Assembly: GCF_001039355.2 (NCBI RefSeq) | Contig: NW_019775825.1 | Coordinates: forward strand, 125,942 to 189,941 | Source: Lingula anatina | Taxonomy: Eukaryota > Brachiopoda > Lingulata > Lingulida > Lingulidae | DNA length: 64,000 bases | Direction of reading: 5' to 3' | Shown: one piece after another, positions 1-12,640 of the stretch | Numbering within the stretch: position 1 is the stretch's first letter | Layout: the number at the start of each line of letters is the position of its first letter | Notes under the pieces: generated by a model | Told to the model about the DNA's origin: nothing | The model's database searches: none | The model's input: only the letters and a program-made list of their open reading frames with translations | Translations under genes and position numbers: made by a program

Positions 1-1424
1 GTACCACTGGCATAATACCGGTAAAGATACAGGTAAAGATGACAGCATTGATAACTGGGTTTACAGCGCTGTTAGTGCAGCTTGGTTAGTGTCAGATTGT
101 TATCTGATAAAGTTTGCTACTAGTACCTGAGAACAAAAGGTCTGGCACTTGACAATCAAGTTGATAAAATCACAAAACACCTGTAGAAAATAGAGTATAC
201 CCTGTACCTGCCCAACATTGATTTGTTCAGATTCTTGACTAAGGGGTGCGTTACAGGTGTCAAGGGCCAAGACTTGAACTTAGGGGTTTGGCATGTCACT
301 GGGCATTACCCCCGATTTCTGTCCAAATCTAATAAAGCCTCAGTTGCTTAACTTTCTCCAAATTTCCAATATCTACCGGTTGTGTTGTTTAATGCTTGGG
401 GTCTCTTCTCTGGCGGCGGTTAATTGGGGACACCTGTGCGGCCTGTCAACGCACCTAGATTCACTTTTGCCGGTGCCACATTTTCAATTGCCGTAAATAT
501 CAAATTCATGAATAGAATAAGGAAAAATGACAGTTATGAAAAAATGTTAAAGTACCTGTCACCTTCGCCAAAGTAACCATATGGGCTGTGATGCCCCCCC
601 ACCACAGGCGACACCTTGCGGAGCAAGCGTGCGTAATCCAGGGTGCAACTGAAAATAACCTTGACGCGCGACCTTATTGCGACCACGCTCACCTTCGATC
701 TCTATCTCAGCGAGCTAGGGTTAGGCTCTTTTGTTAGCAGAAAGTTTGTCACGATAATTGCCCGACGGGCAGGGTATGGAACTATTGTTAACAGAAACCA
801 AACAGCGTATGGATGACAATGTTATTTCCATAGTTACCGAGCCAGGCCGTCCGTACAACCCGCAGCGACCCGGAGGGGAGATTCCGGCGGCACTGTAGCA
901 CTGTTGTGCAAAAGAATGTAATTCCACATAACTTAAGAGAAAACAACCAGAAATATATCCATATCTGTGAATAAATCCCGCCAGCTTTTATTTCTTTCTC
1001 GACTTTATCTAAGGTTCCGACTTCTTGCTTGATTTTACACTATGTCGCGATACTGTGGGCTATCTCGCATGGTTCCCAATGGGTTTAAACCAGACAAGTT
1101 TGCCGTAGTTATAACTGCATTCAGATATGCCCAGTGGATGGCTGCTACCAGTAACAACGCAGATCTAATTAAGGCTACATTGAAATTCGATTTTTAATCT
1201 CAATATTCTCATATGTTCATTAGTCTTGCAGTCATAATTAAGACTGGCACCGGTCCATAAACATATCGACGAACAAAATAGGAACTTCCAGGGATAAGAT
1301 AAAATAAGCCAAGAGTTTATTTAGTCAATTATAAAAATCGGAAATCATTTTCCTTTTGGAGCAAGTTTGATAATATACAGAGTAAAAATAATACAAAAGA
1401 TAAATTAAGAATTTGGTTTTAAGA
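1..1424. other. Intergenic, no gene recognised
   Basis: I see only short chance open frames without splice-site support or recognisable protein similarity. There is no RNA gene and no clear repeat structure. Confidence 0.5.
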
Positions 1425-1730
1425 TCAAATATTAAAATGCGTCACTGCACTTGGATAAAAGCTGTTTAAAAAGCGTTTACTGCCTTTAAAGGTTAAAAGT
1501 CTACTAATGCTTGGTAAAAACGTAAAAAGTGATGATGCAGGATGAAAATAGTCTTCCATGGTGTTGACAGTTCTTTTCTCCATTCTGTCTTTAAAAATGT
1601 CATCCAGCTTGGGAAGATCCTGCCCGATAATCTTGCTTGCAGTTTTTACAACGTTGGTTAGTTTCTTTCTCTCCTCCCCAGTTGTTCCGCTATACCATAT
1701 TATAATTCCAAACGCCAGAATGCTTTCATT
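1425..1730 (-). mobile_element. Non-LTR retrotransposon (LINE) 3' ORF fragment
   Basis: Read on the minus strand this gives about 101 codons ending in a TGA at 1425-1427. The reading resembles the segment just C-terminal of the reverse transcriptase in jockey/RTE-like LINE ORF2 proteins: a hydrophobic stretch with FGIIIWYSG, then ERKKLTNVVKTASKIIG, a DRMEKR motif, HPASSLFTFLPS, and a terminal RFLNSFYPSAV-type ending. A stop codon at 1731-1733 closes the frame upstream and no polymerase motifs are visible above it, so this is a 5'-truncated dead copy. The family assignment rests on recalled LINE C-terminal patterns. Confidence 0.72.
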
Positions 1731-3415
1731 CTAAAACTAAATTTTAGTCTACCCTGACCCATGACAAATATTGCGTCTTAACAGGAAGAGCCCGGGTGAT
1801 GTTTTAGACCAATAGGTACTTTATTCAAGTAGACAACTACGTTATTATTTCAAAGTTTAACAAAATTTTTGTGGTAAAGTTTAAACCAATTAAGGTTCTT
1901 TTGTGGAGCCATACGCAGGTGTAGGAGCCACTTAAAGCCGACTAGGAAGTTGGGCCGATTGAGATGTCTCGGACTCAATTTAATGTGGCACATTTGTCAT
2001 TGTGCAAGAGGATGGGGACACTCAATATAGCGTATCATTCCCAGAATTACTATTGTGTCACTTAACATCTTATGGAACTCAGACAAGTGAAAGGGGGAAA
2101 GGAAAAAAAGGCAAAATGCCTTCTTTTATGTTCTGACGTCCCAACAGCTGGTCTATATCGTTAGATCAACTAAATATTACATGGCCTGTGGATTTTATGT
2201 AACTTTTATCGGAAAAAAGGAAGTCCTCCGCTATTTTTTCTTTGATGTATATCTAGCCCTTGAAAGAATTCTTAAGTCAAGTTCAATACCCGAAGAAACC
2301 TTTTTGCAACATAATTGAAAAAGTCGGTGCGCAGAGCATTTCATATCTGAATTGAAGACTCTAATTTTAAAATTTTTTACTGTTGTTGTATTTGATGTGT
2401 GTTTTTCTTGAATAAACGGATATTTTTATCTATACACAACAAACAGAAGGTCCCTATGACTGTATATATTTCAAAGATTATCCTGGAAAAGATTCTGTCA
2501 GTTCCTCTCAAGCGAAATTGGCCGTAAAACTAGTTTGAAGTGGACAAATGGCTTCGTTGATACCAGCACGTAGCACCAATGGAGTGCATTAAATAAAATT
2601 TAACAAGACAGAAAAACGTTTAACTAAAATCGCGCATTCCACACAATCCATGACAAACGAGTGTAATTTCTTGACCTACCTTGCTTAAATTGGTCTAGCA
2701 TACACAATTTGTTTTTAAGTGTCAGTAACTCTGTTAGATAAAAACATTTTTTCGGTGTAAAAGATATATTCAAAAGCGGTAATCGCGATAATACATACTT
2801 TCTTCCTTGAATTCTCCATTATTACCCCACGGTCGGTACTTTGAACAAGAGGGTAATTGCAGTTGTACCACAATAGTTAAAACACGAGCCGTCCACAGCA
2901 TGCGTCATACAAAATCGTAATTATGTCTAGGCACAGCCGAGATATAATGGGCCTTTTGCAGCTAGATGACTAGATGTCGGCTTATTTTGTTTACATTTCC
3001 TTCAATATTTTGGATTTGTGTTAAAAAAACATAACAAGCGCCCAAATGTCTATGAAAAAAACAGAATTAAACTTGTTCCCAGCAAAGTAGTCCAACTAAG
3101 GTGCACATTATTTTATTAATGGATTGTAGCCACTACATGTACGTTTTAATAACATTCCTGCGAAATTTTAAACACTTAGCTTCAGTTTGTTTCCACGTAC
3201 ACATCCTTTATACCATCACAAGGTTATGAAAATAGATTTTAAAATCTGTTCTAGGAAGTTACTTTCATATGCAAAAACGGCTCATTTGAACTCGCCGCTC
3301 AATAAAACTTTTTTCCAACTGAAGCTCCCTTCTCCTGGTATTGTTATATTTGCAAGAGCATGTGATCAATTTTCGTATATCGTAGGCATTGTCTAATAAA
3401 TTGAGAGGCCAGCTT
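1731..3415. other. Intergenic, nothing recognised
   Basis: AT-rich sequence with no supported coding region, RNA gene or clear repeat. The missing downstream exons of the minus-strand ligand-like gene at 4215-4509 could lie in its introns here or beyond the window, but I could not identify a cystine-knot domain. Confidence 0.4.
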
Positions 3416-3756
3416 CAGTGGCGGATTTAGAGGGGTGTCCAGGGGGTCATGGCCCCTCGCCCTTCGATTTCTGAAAAAAATCACATCAAAGGTCCCCTCT
3501 TCAAATAAGAATTATAGTTCTAAACCGTACCAAATGGCACCGTTGGCCCTCTAAAATACCAACATTTTTCGGGGCCCTTCAGCGGGCCCCAAAACCCATG
3601 GTTTTTTTATGGCACTTTTGTCATGTAGGCCTCTATTGCTGAATAGCATATCACCCAAATCGAAAATAGAGGTGCATTTCACAAGCAGAAGTTTTGTAAT
3701 ATTCAGTGAAAAACAAATTAAAATTGCGCAAAAATTATACGAATTAAAATTATTAT

Positions 3757-3802
<46 letters not shown>
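3416..3802. repeat. Dispersed repeat with long poly-T end
   Basis: The stretch starts with a GTGGCGGATTTAGAGGGG-type head, runs through purine/pyrimidine-rich blocks (GGGGCCC/GGGCCCC) and ends in an uninterrupted run of about 45 T (3758-3802). Such a head is common in dispersed repeats of marine invertebrates, and the homopolymer end would fit a retroposed element. No coding capacity is seen. The left boundary is a guess. Confidence 0.4.
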
Positions 3803-3806
<4 letters not shown>

Positions 3807-4214
3807 CGCTATATTTGTAGGAAATAAATTAAGGAACAAAACCAGTGCTGATCGAATCTTCAAAGTGAGTAAAACGTTTCCACAGCTGGACGTTTTGCAT
3901 TTGTGACAGTAACGTACGTTCCTCTTTACGGTTAGACGGTGAATTATTTTTGTTCTCCATGGTTCCAGGAAAGTGAAACTTTGATATTAACTTATTTATG
4001 TGGGACACTTAAATTATCAAACATAATTTCTTATCCCTGCACTAAATATTTTAAGGAGCGTGACGTTATTTGCACCTCTATATTATCTTAAAATTCAATA
4101 TCCACAAGCAAAAGAAAGTTAGTTCTTACATATCTTATGGCCTATTTTGTCAAATCTAGATCTTATAGATGTTCCTTATTGCCTATGTGTTCTTGATAAG
4201 TGCATATCCCTTAC

Positions 4215-4509
4215 CTGCCACTGATCTAAAACTCTGTACAGTTGAACTGGGAATTCTCCCGTTTTCCATTTCTTCAAAAAGATATTTCATGAACACATGC
4301 GGCGCCCTGCTTGCGGAATTTCGGGGATTAAAGGTATCTACACCTATACCTAGTCTTCGGGCGACACTTTCTGCATATAGGCGTCCGAAGTTCCCGGCTA
4401 CTGTACCGCTTACCAAGAGAAGCATGGCGAAAAATACTATTCCAGAAACCATGGCTGCACCACGCCGACGGCTGACTAGGTAATCTGATTTTTTGGTTAC
4501 GAGCGACAT
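4215..4509 (-). CDS. Probable first exon of a TGF-beta superfamily ligand (partial)
   Basis: From an ATG at 4509 the minus strand reads 98 codons plus one base, to a clean donor (GTAAGG) at 4214. The peptide has a short basic N-terminus, a hydrophobic core (VSGIVFFAMLLLVSG) fitting a signal peptide, and then a segment with APHVFMKYLFEEM and STVQSFRSV. That is the pattern of the BMP/GDF/Nodal propeptide start (a PxFMLDLYxx helix followed by TVRSF). The rest of the propeptide, the furin site and the cystine-knot domain are not visible between 1 and 4209, so they lie beyond a large intron or outside the window. It could alternatively be an unrelated secreted protein. Confidence 0.42.
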
Positions 4510-5361
4510 TTATTTCAAGATTTTGGATTATTCCATTAATTATATACGAAGCAGGCCCCCATTCAAGTGAAATGGCATTCGATGGCATTCTGGCACGGAT
4601 TTGTGCAGATTCCCGCCGCGCACGCGCATACGTGCATCTTAATTGTGCACGTTGATGGAGGTTGGCGGCATTTTTTTAAAGTGCCATGCAAATAGTTATC
4701 TAAAAAACAAGCCCGTGCGCGCTCATCCACACCCACACGCGCACATTTATATCGCAGGGCAGATCAGAGCCATTCTAGTTCCTGGCCTACTCGGTTGGTT
4801 TTCATTACAGCCATATATAGGACCATAGGTCACATCAGATAGACATAATCGTAAATTAAGCAAGCCATAATAAAATGCTGTTTTATAATCTTCATAAGGG
4901 ATTTTAGTCAATATTAAAAAATCATTAGCATAACAATAAATATGTTTGAAAAAGACAAGACAATATTAAAAATATACCGAGCCAGCAAAATTGCACAGTA
5001 AGGGCGATCATGCAGAAGGCATAACATGTCTGTTTGCAGTTAGACCCTTTATCATTTGGACATATGCACAGTGGAAACTGACTAAGTCGAGGTTTAAAGA
5101 CACCGCTGAAAGGACTAAATATTGTCCTCAAGGGTATAGGTCTACTAGTTATCTGAACCTTTACCACTGAGCAACACTACCCTCACCCAGGGCCATAAAT
5201 TAATTTTTACATAATATTTATAGATTTGTCACTGTCAAATTTTGTGTATTTTTATGTACTAGTTGTGATAATTTACTCATCATTCAGTTGGCCTAAGGTA
5301 GAGTAAAGCGCCGCGGATGACCTATTTAATATGTAGGTCGCTGGCTCGCAAATATATGTGG
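4510..5361. other. Intergenic between the ligand-like exon and APPBP2
   Basis: This holds the presumed 5' flank of the minus-strand ligand-like exon and the distal promoter of APPBP2. It includes a GC-rich patch near 4610-4750 with alternating CACACGCGCAC-like steps. No coding region is supported. Confidence 0.4.
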
Positions 5362-5373
5362 CACGTGACGTCA
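5362..5373 (+). promoter_or_regulatory. Overlapping E-box and CRE in the APPBP2 promoter
   Basis: A CACGTG E-box (5362-5367) overlaps a perfect TGACGTCA cAMP-response element (5366-5373), about 20 bp before the APPBP2 start codon. The combination forms the palindrome CGTGACGTCACG. Such sites bind CREB/ATF and bHLH-ZIP factors. Whether it lies just upstream of the transcription start or in the 5' UTR cannot be told. Confidence 0.45.
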
Positions 5374-5393
5374 CGTTAGATGACAACAACATC

Positions 5394-8300
5394 ATGGCCG
5401 CGTCTGCGCTGGAGTGGGTCCCTGATTCTCTTTTTAATACTGCGATCTCGATTGTTGTTAAGCATTATTCTAAGTTTAGAAGGGAATTAAAAACCTTGCC
5501 AGAAAATGTACAGTTTGATGTTTATTATAAGGTAAGTAGTTTGCTAAAAATGGAAATTATATTGGCTATCTGGGGGAAATGCTAGTCTTTTTCTCCTAGC
5601 GTGCTTTACAAAAACTAAAATCCTAAACATTGTCATTCAGTAACTAAATGTGAACGTAAGTACAGCTGCTAAAAATTATAACCTTAATTCAGATGCCATA
5701 AGACTAAGTTCTTTGTGAGCATGAAAATTAAACCAAACCAATTGTTACATACTCGTAGAGTTGATATGTAATTCCTCCACATTTTGAATTTAATTAGGGC
5801 GTAATACGGCTCGTTTATACTGATAATTAGATGTAAGGGCAGTTAAATGTTTTGCCAGAATACTTTTGAAGACATTTACATAAGTCCGTTTTTACAGGTC
5901 ACTCTAATACTTAAGTAGTGATTTCAAACCACCCATAGACTAATAGTAATCTTTTTAGAAATAGATAACTGTATGCTATTTCATATGGATTTAAAATTTT
6001 CATTTTAATGGACATCATTGAGAATGTTGGTACCAATTAGAAAAATAAATGGAATTTGTTTTGTAAATAATCTGATCCATTCCAAAGACAGTTACTGATA
6101 AATATTCATCAGATTAATTTAGTCACAGTCTCAGGCCTACCCAACTACCAGACTGGTCCCTGAATGATCCCAATTTACTGGTAGATCAGATCACATTGCC
6201 CGTTTTCAAAGTGTGTGTCAGTTCGCATTTCACAGTATCATACCCCGGAACAAAATTTGAGATGAAATGCACTACTTTCCAACCTCCACTACGGATCATC
6301 ACTATCATATATCGCTTACTAGGCAACCTGAACAGTGGTATTGCGTCTGATACTTCGAAGTGCGTACTGACACACACCTTGAAAATGAGTAGTGAGGCCT
6401 GGTCTGCTAATGAATTCATGATCATTCGGTGTCGAGCCTGGTAGTTCGGTAGGCCTGAGTTTGGAGGTTGGTTGCAAGATATATCTCATCATTCTGAGGA
6501 TGATATTAACTATGTTGAAGTTTAGCCATCTCTATTGCTATAACTAACACAATATTCTGATTTTAAGTTGTACAGCAAGGGTCGGTTATGTCAACTTGGA
6601 TTGGAATTCTCAGAACTGGATATATTTGCTGGTGTTTTGAAAGTAAATGACAAAAGGTGAGAAGTGTGGATTTTTTTTTTTTTTTTTTTTGAGTGTGTGC
6701 TTACTGTAATCAAAATCATGTTTTTATTTAAGTCAAAACCTAACTTTCCAGCCAAAACTAGAGTGTGCTTATGATTAGTTGTAGAATTAGTCAATCAGTT
6801 TAGGCTATTTTAATACATATTTTGCATAATAGTATTAGACTAGACAACCATGGGTGTGGCCTTGGTAGAGTAAACTGTATACTATGCCATGTCTTTGAAT
6901 TGTCAGTTAAAATTGTGTTTAATGTTAAAGAATCATTACTAGTGAGAGTATAGGTGTGTACATTCCCTGTATCACACAAGAATTATTACTACCAGTTTCT
7001 TCCAGAAGTCGAATAAAATCCACATGCCAATTATTTAACATGTCTACTTAAAGTGGATTAAGATAATGTAGTGATTGTATTTGGTATATATCAATGTTTA
7101 AATGTTAGAATTACTATGACCTGTAATCACAGACTGTATACCACAGATAAGAAAAACATGGTGTTATCATGTTAGCATACAACATTAACCAGTAACCTTG
7201 ATACGTGATGGCATAAGTAAAACATGGTTTCTTACATAATCTAAAGGTGTTTATCATCCATTGCCATTAAAGTTCTTATTTACAAAAATATTGACAACAA
7301 AACCAAAACAGCTCTTTTTGCAAGTAATTTCACAGAGAAGGTTGTTTCTAACATTGCAGACACTTGCTTCATCATTGTTTCCAAGCCCTGATGGATCATG
7401 GAGTAAGAACCTCAGAGACATTGTGTGATGCTTACAGACAGATGTGCTGTGTTAGGAACCATGCAGAGCCTTTTATAAGAGATAAAACACTCAAGCTGGG
7501 TCTCTTACTGGGTATGTAGGCTGAAATTCACTGGGAATAAAACCCTATAGAGTTTTTATTTATGTCGCACATTTTTGAAGTTATGATTTGACAGTCTTAT
7601 TGTGATAAATTATCCAAGAAAATAGGCTTTTTTTTAAATTAAATCAAGCACATTTTATTTGGTTATTCAGGCTTTGTTTTTGACTAGAGGTAAATATATT
7701 CATTTGAAGAATTATTAATTGTTCATTTGTGCCAACTTAGGTGGTTTTCTCAGTGAAGCAGGCTGGTTTGTGGACAGTGAGAACGTAATACTATCTTGCC
7801 TTCAGATGTGTAAGCAGCGTGAGGACACCAAGCACTGGTATAAGGCTTTAGAATGCTGCGTCAGGTTAGGACTTAATCTTTGATGATTGTTATGTCTTTT
7901 TACAGAGCAGGCAGATCTTTGAAGGTCAAGTTTTTAATATTAAGGATTCCATGCAGTAATTGCTGTTGAATTAAGTTTTCCATTTTTCAAAAGTTACTTT
8001 ATGATAAAGACATAGGGTAGCCGATGCAACACCTAATTGAACTTTCTGGGTGCTCTTAATCTTAATTTATATCAGCTAAAATCGTATGTTATCTTGTCTC
8101 AGGTTGATGCACATTCGCAATGCTAACTGTAAATATGTTGAGGCAGAGCAGATCTATGTTGAAGCACGTACATACCTGGACAAGTTGTCTGAGAAAGGAA
8201 TACAAGTTAACAAGTCTGCTCTTCACACTGAGATATGTGCACTCTTGTTTGCCAAAAGTCAGTATGACGAGGTACGTTTTATATGATTTTCTCATTTTAT

Positions 8301-10732
8301 ACGTACACTCACACATGCATACATGCACGCACACACACACACACATGCACGCACAACAAAAACCTTGCTTCCAATGGTGCTGTTTGTGTGTATTTTGTAT
8401 TTATGCTGCTGGGCATGGAATTCAAGGCTTTGCTGAAAAGTAAATGCCACTGCAAGATGTCATGTGCGAACCTTCGTTAAAAGGAGTTTTGATTACTTAA
8501 TCAGAATAGCTGAATATGGATTTAAGAAACCATGTTATGAAATGGTTGACCTTAAAGTAATTCTAGACTCCATTCTGTGGTTTCTGTTTCTAAGGAATGA
8601 CTTGCTTTTTTATGGATTCACATTTTACATATTGTATTTTAGGCTTACCATAATGCCATGCTTGCCTTGAAGGAACTTAACTCGTCTCTACCTGCAAAGG
8701 TATGCTGTGGGAGAAGTTGATTATGATTTAGTGTCATAGTAAATAAATTAATGTAAATTCTTTGAATAGAATTATAAACCTTGCCAGAAAAATGTACAGT
8801 TTGACATTTATTATAAGGTAAGTAGTTAATAAAGCAGTTAAAATGATGTGCCGAAAAGGCATATGTTTCTGTCACGTCCCTAAAATTTTATTGTAATTGC
8901 ATTCTTGTTTTTATAACATTTTGGAAGGTAGAACTAGTGGGTTTCATTGTTTTTTTTCATCTCCTTTCAGACCATTGTAGATGTATTGAGACAGTCCGCT
9001 AAGGTAAGTTTTATAAATATTGATACAGAGGCAGAAAAGCGTAGAAATAATGTCCCTTCTGCATCAGTATAGGATTCAGTTTGGACAAATGTAGGATGAT
9101 TTCTTTAGTAGCAACTCTTGGTGATAAAATTTTGATTTGTCACTGGAGTTTGAAAGTAACAAAGAGGTTATTTCTTGATACCAGGACTAAGTGCTTAATT
9201 CTTCATATATGTTTATTGTCATTAGGGCATAACTTTGTCTTTAAGCAGTTTTTATCAGGCAACAGGACTTCACTTGTAATTTTTTAATTAAGGTTTGTAT
9301 TGGACAATCTAGCATAATTATGAAAAACAAATTAAACTTTTGTACTTTCAGGCGTGTGTTGTAAAAAGAGAGTTTAAGAAGGCAGAGTTGCTTGTGAAGC
9401 ATGCAGTTTATTTTGCCAAAGAGTTCTTTGGAACCAAACATCCAAAATATTCTGATGCTTTGTTAGATTATGGTTTCTACTTGCTGAATGTGGATTCTAT
9501 TTGTCAAGCTGTTCAGGTTTATCAGGTAAATGATAATATAGACTTATCTGGCAGGTTTTCTTCTTCTTCAAGTTATTCTTCTTTATTTTATTTATTTATT
9601 TATTTTTTGCCTTAATAGTATCTTGGATACATTATAAAAATAAAAAATGATTAATTGAAGTGAAAGAAAATACTTGATGAAAAATTATAACGAATTAATG
9701 GGTAATAATGTTCTAAAATTCAGGCTGCTTTGGACATTCGTCAGTCAGTATTTGGTGGAAACAACTTGCATGTGGCAGTGGCACATGAGGACTTGGCCTA
9801 TGCTACATATGTACATGAATACAGCTCAGGAAAGTTCAGTGATGCCAGGTAAGTCTAGGAACTGATTTTCAGCACTGCATGTCTTGGGCAGCTTTTTCAA
9901 ACATTTTTGAGTTAGGCTTTTTACTAACAAAGCCAAAAACATATCCTACTTGGCAGGGGAAATTATCTCGTCTACCTTCTGGCTTCATTGTGTCAAATGT
10001 TGTTTGCTTTCCTTTGTGTCTTGCAGGCATCGTCAAGAGTTCTGATAATCTTAATGTAAATTTATATTATTTTTTACCCACAGCATCTTCATCCATTGTA
10101 TATATTTTTATTTAGTGTTATTTTAATTATTTTACTAGGGAGCATGCAGAAAAAGCCATCAAGATTATCACCAGTATATTGCCTGAAGACCACTTGCTAC
10201 TCGCATCTTCAAAGAGGGTAAAAGGTAATATAGAATAATGGCTTCAAGTTTTATAATGTGCTACTACTCAAAGTGATTTTTAAAATAACAAACTTGGCTT
10301 ATGGAGATCAGTGGAATTTTGTGACCAATGAAAATGTATTAATACTATCTTGTAGTAATGACAGAACATGTGATGTATAATTTATAGCTACAATAAAGTT
10401 TCCTTGGTTTATTTTGTGCCTAGCACTGATATTGGAGGAGATAGCCATAGACAGTCATAACAAGGAGATAGAGGAGAGACTGTTACAAGAATCACAGGAC
10501 TTACACCTGGCATCTTTAGCATTGGCTAAGAAGGCATTTGGAGAGAATAATGTACAGACAGCTAAACACTATGGAAACCTCGGTAGATTGTACCAGTCCA
10601 TGCATAGATATCAGGTTGGGTGATATTTTGGAAAACAGAATGAATTGAATATTTTAAAAAGAAAAGTCACATTAATGTTCTACTTTATTATATTTAATAT
10701 TATTGTCTCAAAAATTGTTGGTATAGCAGGTC

Positions 10733-10798
<66 letters not shown>

Positions 10799-11548
10799 CA
10801 TGTGAGAAAAATGGCATGCCTATGTATACAACCATTTTATCATCATCTTCTTAGGAGGCAGAAGAAATGCACCAGAAAGCCATAGAGATAAAGGAGCGTT
10901 TGCTGGGCAGTGAAGACTATGAGGTGGCCCTGTCTGTGGGCCATCTGGCCTCTCTCTACAACTATGATATGAAGAAATATCCTGAGGCAGAACAGCTGTA
11001 CCTGAGGTCTATAGCTGTGGGTCAGTAGAATAGACTGGTCTTCTTTGGCTTTAGTAGATTGAATTAAAGTAAACTGAGAAATCTGACCTTTATATTAGAA
11101 AGCTATAAAACCAGTGCATACCCATCTTGCTTGTATGGATAGCGAGTCTTTACATCTCATGCCTAACATATATCGCACATTTGTTGAGAAGTTGCTTATA
11201 ATAAGAAGTTAACAGTAGACTAAATGATTTTGTACATTTTCACACAAAATTCAAAATAAAGTTTTATTTAGAATACCACATTAATAAGTTAGTTTACATC
11301 TGTTCACATGCCTTTCAGGTAAGAAGCTGTTTGGTTCAGGTTACAGTGGACTGGAATATGATTACCGTGGACTGCTAAGGTTATATCATTCCCTAGGGGA
11401 TACACTGAAATCAGTGGAATACAGTCTCATTCTACAGGAGTGGAACCAGATACGAGATCGTACAAATCAGGAGGAAATCAAACCCTTGGACTTTGAGAGG
11501 CCTTTAGAAGACACCACACTTCTAGTGAAGAAATTCTTTGAGCTGTGA
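5394..11548 (+). CDS. APPBP2: APPBP2 (amyloid protein-binding protein 2), complete, 13 exons
   Basis: The coding exons are 5394-5531, 6568-6656, 7360-7511, 7741-7864, 8103-8271, 8643-8699, 8971-9003, 9352-9525, 9724-9848, 10139-10224, 10424-10614, 10855-11020 and 11319-11548. All have GT-AG borders, and the frame closes to 577 aa against 585 in human. The protein follows human APPBP2 from the N-terminal LPENVQFDVYYK through tetratricopeptide repeats such as KHPKYSDALLDYGFYLLN, YGNLGRLYQSMHRYQ and YEVALSVGHLASLYNYD. In vertebrates APPBP2 binds the basolateral sorting tail of the amyloid precursor and is a substrate receptor of CUL2 ubiquitin ligases for C-terminal degrons. The N-terminal segment is where a BC-box for elongin C would be expected. 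The ATG chosen sits in a Kozak-like context and matches the human start. Intron 1 carries a foldback element and intron 6 a stray copy of the exon 1 end. Confidence 0.94.
6130..6459. mobile_element. Foldback MITE in APPBP2 intron 1
   Basis: The element is about 330 bp and its two halves are inverted copies. It opens with CTCAGGCCTACCCAACTACC and closes with the complement of CTCAGGCCTACCGAACTACC. The similarity continues inward through a TTTCAA(A/G)GTGTGTGTCAGT block present in both orientations. No transposase is encoded, and a target-site duplication is not obvious. The superfamily cannot be assigned. Confidence 0.7.
8776..8827 (+). pseudogene. Stray copy of the APPBP2 exon 1 / intron 1 junction
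   Basis: About 52 bp in intron 6 repeats 5491-5541, the last 41 bases of exon 1 (LPENVQFDVYYK) plus the first 10 bases of intron 1, including the GTAAGT donor. It differs by one inserted A, which shifts the frame, and two substitutions. No acceptor lies close upstream. Because it includes intron sequence it arose by DNA duplication, not from mRNA. Confidence 0.75.
10734..10794. repeat. Compound (GA)n(GT)n microsatellite
   Basis: About 14 GA units are followed directly by about 16 GT units in the APPBP2 intron before exon 12. A shorter (CA)n tract lies near 8329-8345 in intron 5. Confidence 0.9.
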
Positions 11549-12640
11549 ATGTGGTATCTTAACTGTGTTTGATGCTTCGTATTGTGTTTGACAGCTTTCA
11601 TGTGCAATAGGAAGATCATCTTTTGAAGTGCATTGCAATATGAACTGCCCGTTTCATAAAAGTTCTGTATACCAGGTAATAATTCCCTATGGTGGTTTCC
11701 TTTGTCCATACTTAATAGCTTGGATTTAAGGGTTTGATTAAAGGTTTTATGATCAGTGGATACACAAGTTCAGCAAAAAAAAAGGTGTTTCTTCATAGGA
11801 CATTCTTTTTGGAATACTGGGGTTCTGGCTTACCTGACCTTGAACATGTCATTTCTTATGAAATATTTAGTCATAAGTAAATGATAATCAGACATACTGA
11901 AGATAAAACATTGCAGTTTGATGAAAGGAATGATTTTTGCTTTAACAGCCAGCATATAAAAACAGTGGGAAACATCTTAGCTGAAAATGAGGCTGTTGGC
12001 AGTGCATGATGTCATATGAGATTAGAAAATGTGCAAGAATTGAGTTGGGGCTTAATTTATAAGCTATATTGGTGGAAATCATTGTACTGGGAATGTCATC
12101 TTAGCAATACAAAAGTGACACGTAAATCATGAGTTTGGACTGTTGAGTATTGTACAATAGCTTGTAATTCTACTACGCCAAATATTTGTGGATGAATTCT
12201 GTAGGTTTTTATTCATTACTGTACCAAACGAGCTAGTCTTTCATCATTTCTGGACCCGATCACCTCCATACCCCACCTAATTTTAGTTAAGTTAGGAGAC
12301 TGGGCTATCTGGACTTATTTCCATTTACATGAACAGTTTACTGCAAGTATGTACAAGACAGGCTTTGTCTTAAATAGAGAGGACTTCATTTTGGTAAATT
12401 GAAATATTTTGCAGATTACAATATTGCTAACATTAATTTCAAGCCAGGAGTTTGTCATTTTTGTTATGTAATGAGTGTGTAATGCTTGCAGATTAATTTT
12501 GTTAACAATCATGGGTTTAAGTCTTACAGGCCAGTTGGATGGGTGATGAACCACCCTTTTTTCCTGGAAATGGTTGGCTCTGTATCTAAATATGATCTAC
12601 TGTGCCATTTGAAAATAAAGTACACTTTATCGGAAGAAGA
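11549..12640 (+). other. APPBP2 3' UTR with poly(A) signal
   Basis: The sequence after the TGA at 11546-11548 has no coding capacity. An AATAAA at 12614-12619 is the best poly(A) signal. The 3' UTR would be about 1.1 kb. Confidence 0.5.

Noticed and set aside
721-927. Minus-strand frame of 68 codons in a GC-richer patch
   Set aside because: No homology, splice sites or domain; probably chance.
4169-4483. Plus-strand open frame of 104 codons overlapping the ligand-like exon
   Set aside because: The minus-strand reading has a signal peptide, family-like motif and exact donor; the plus-strand one has none.
6186-6444. Open frames on both strands with similar sequences
   Set aside because: They arise from the near-palindromic foldback element, not from coding selection.
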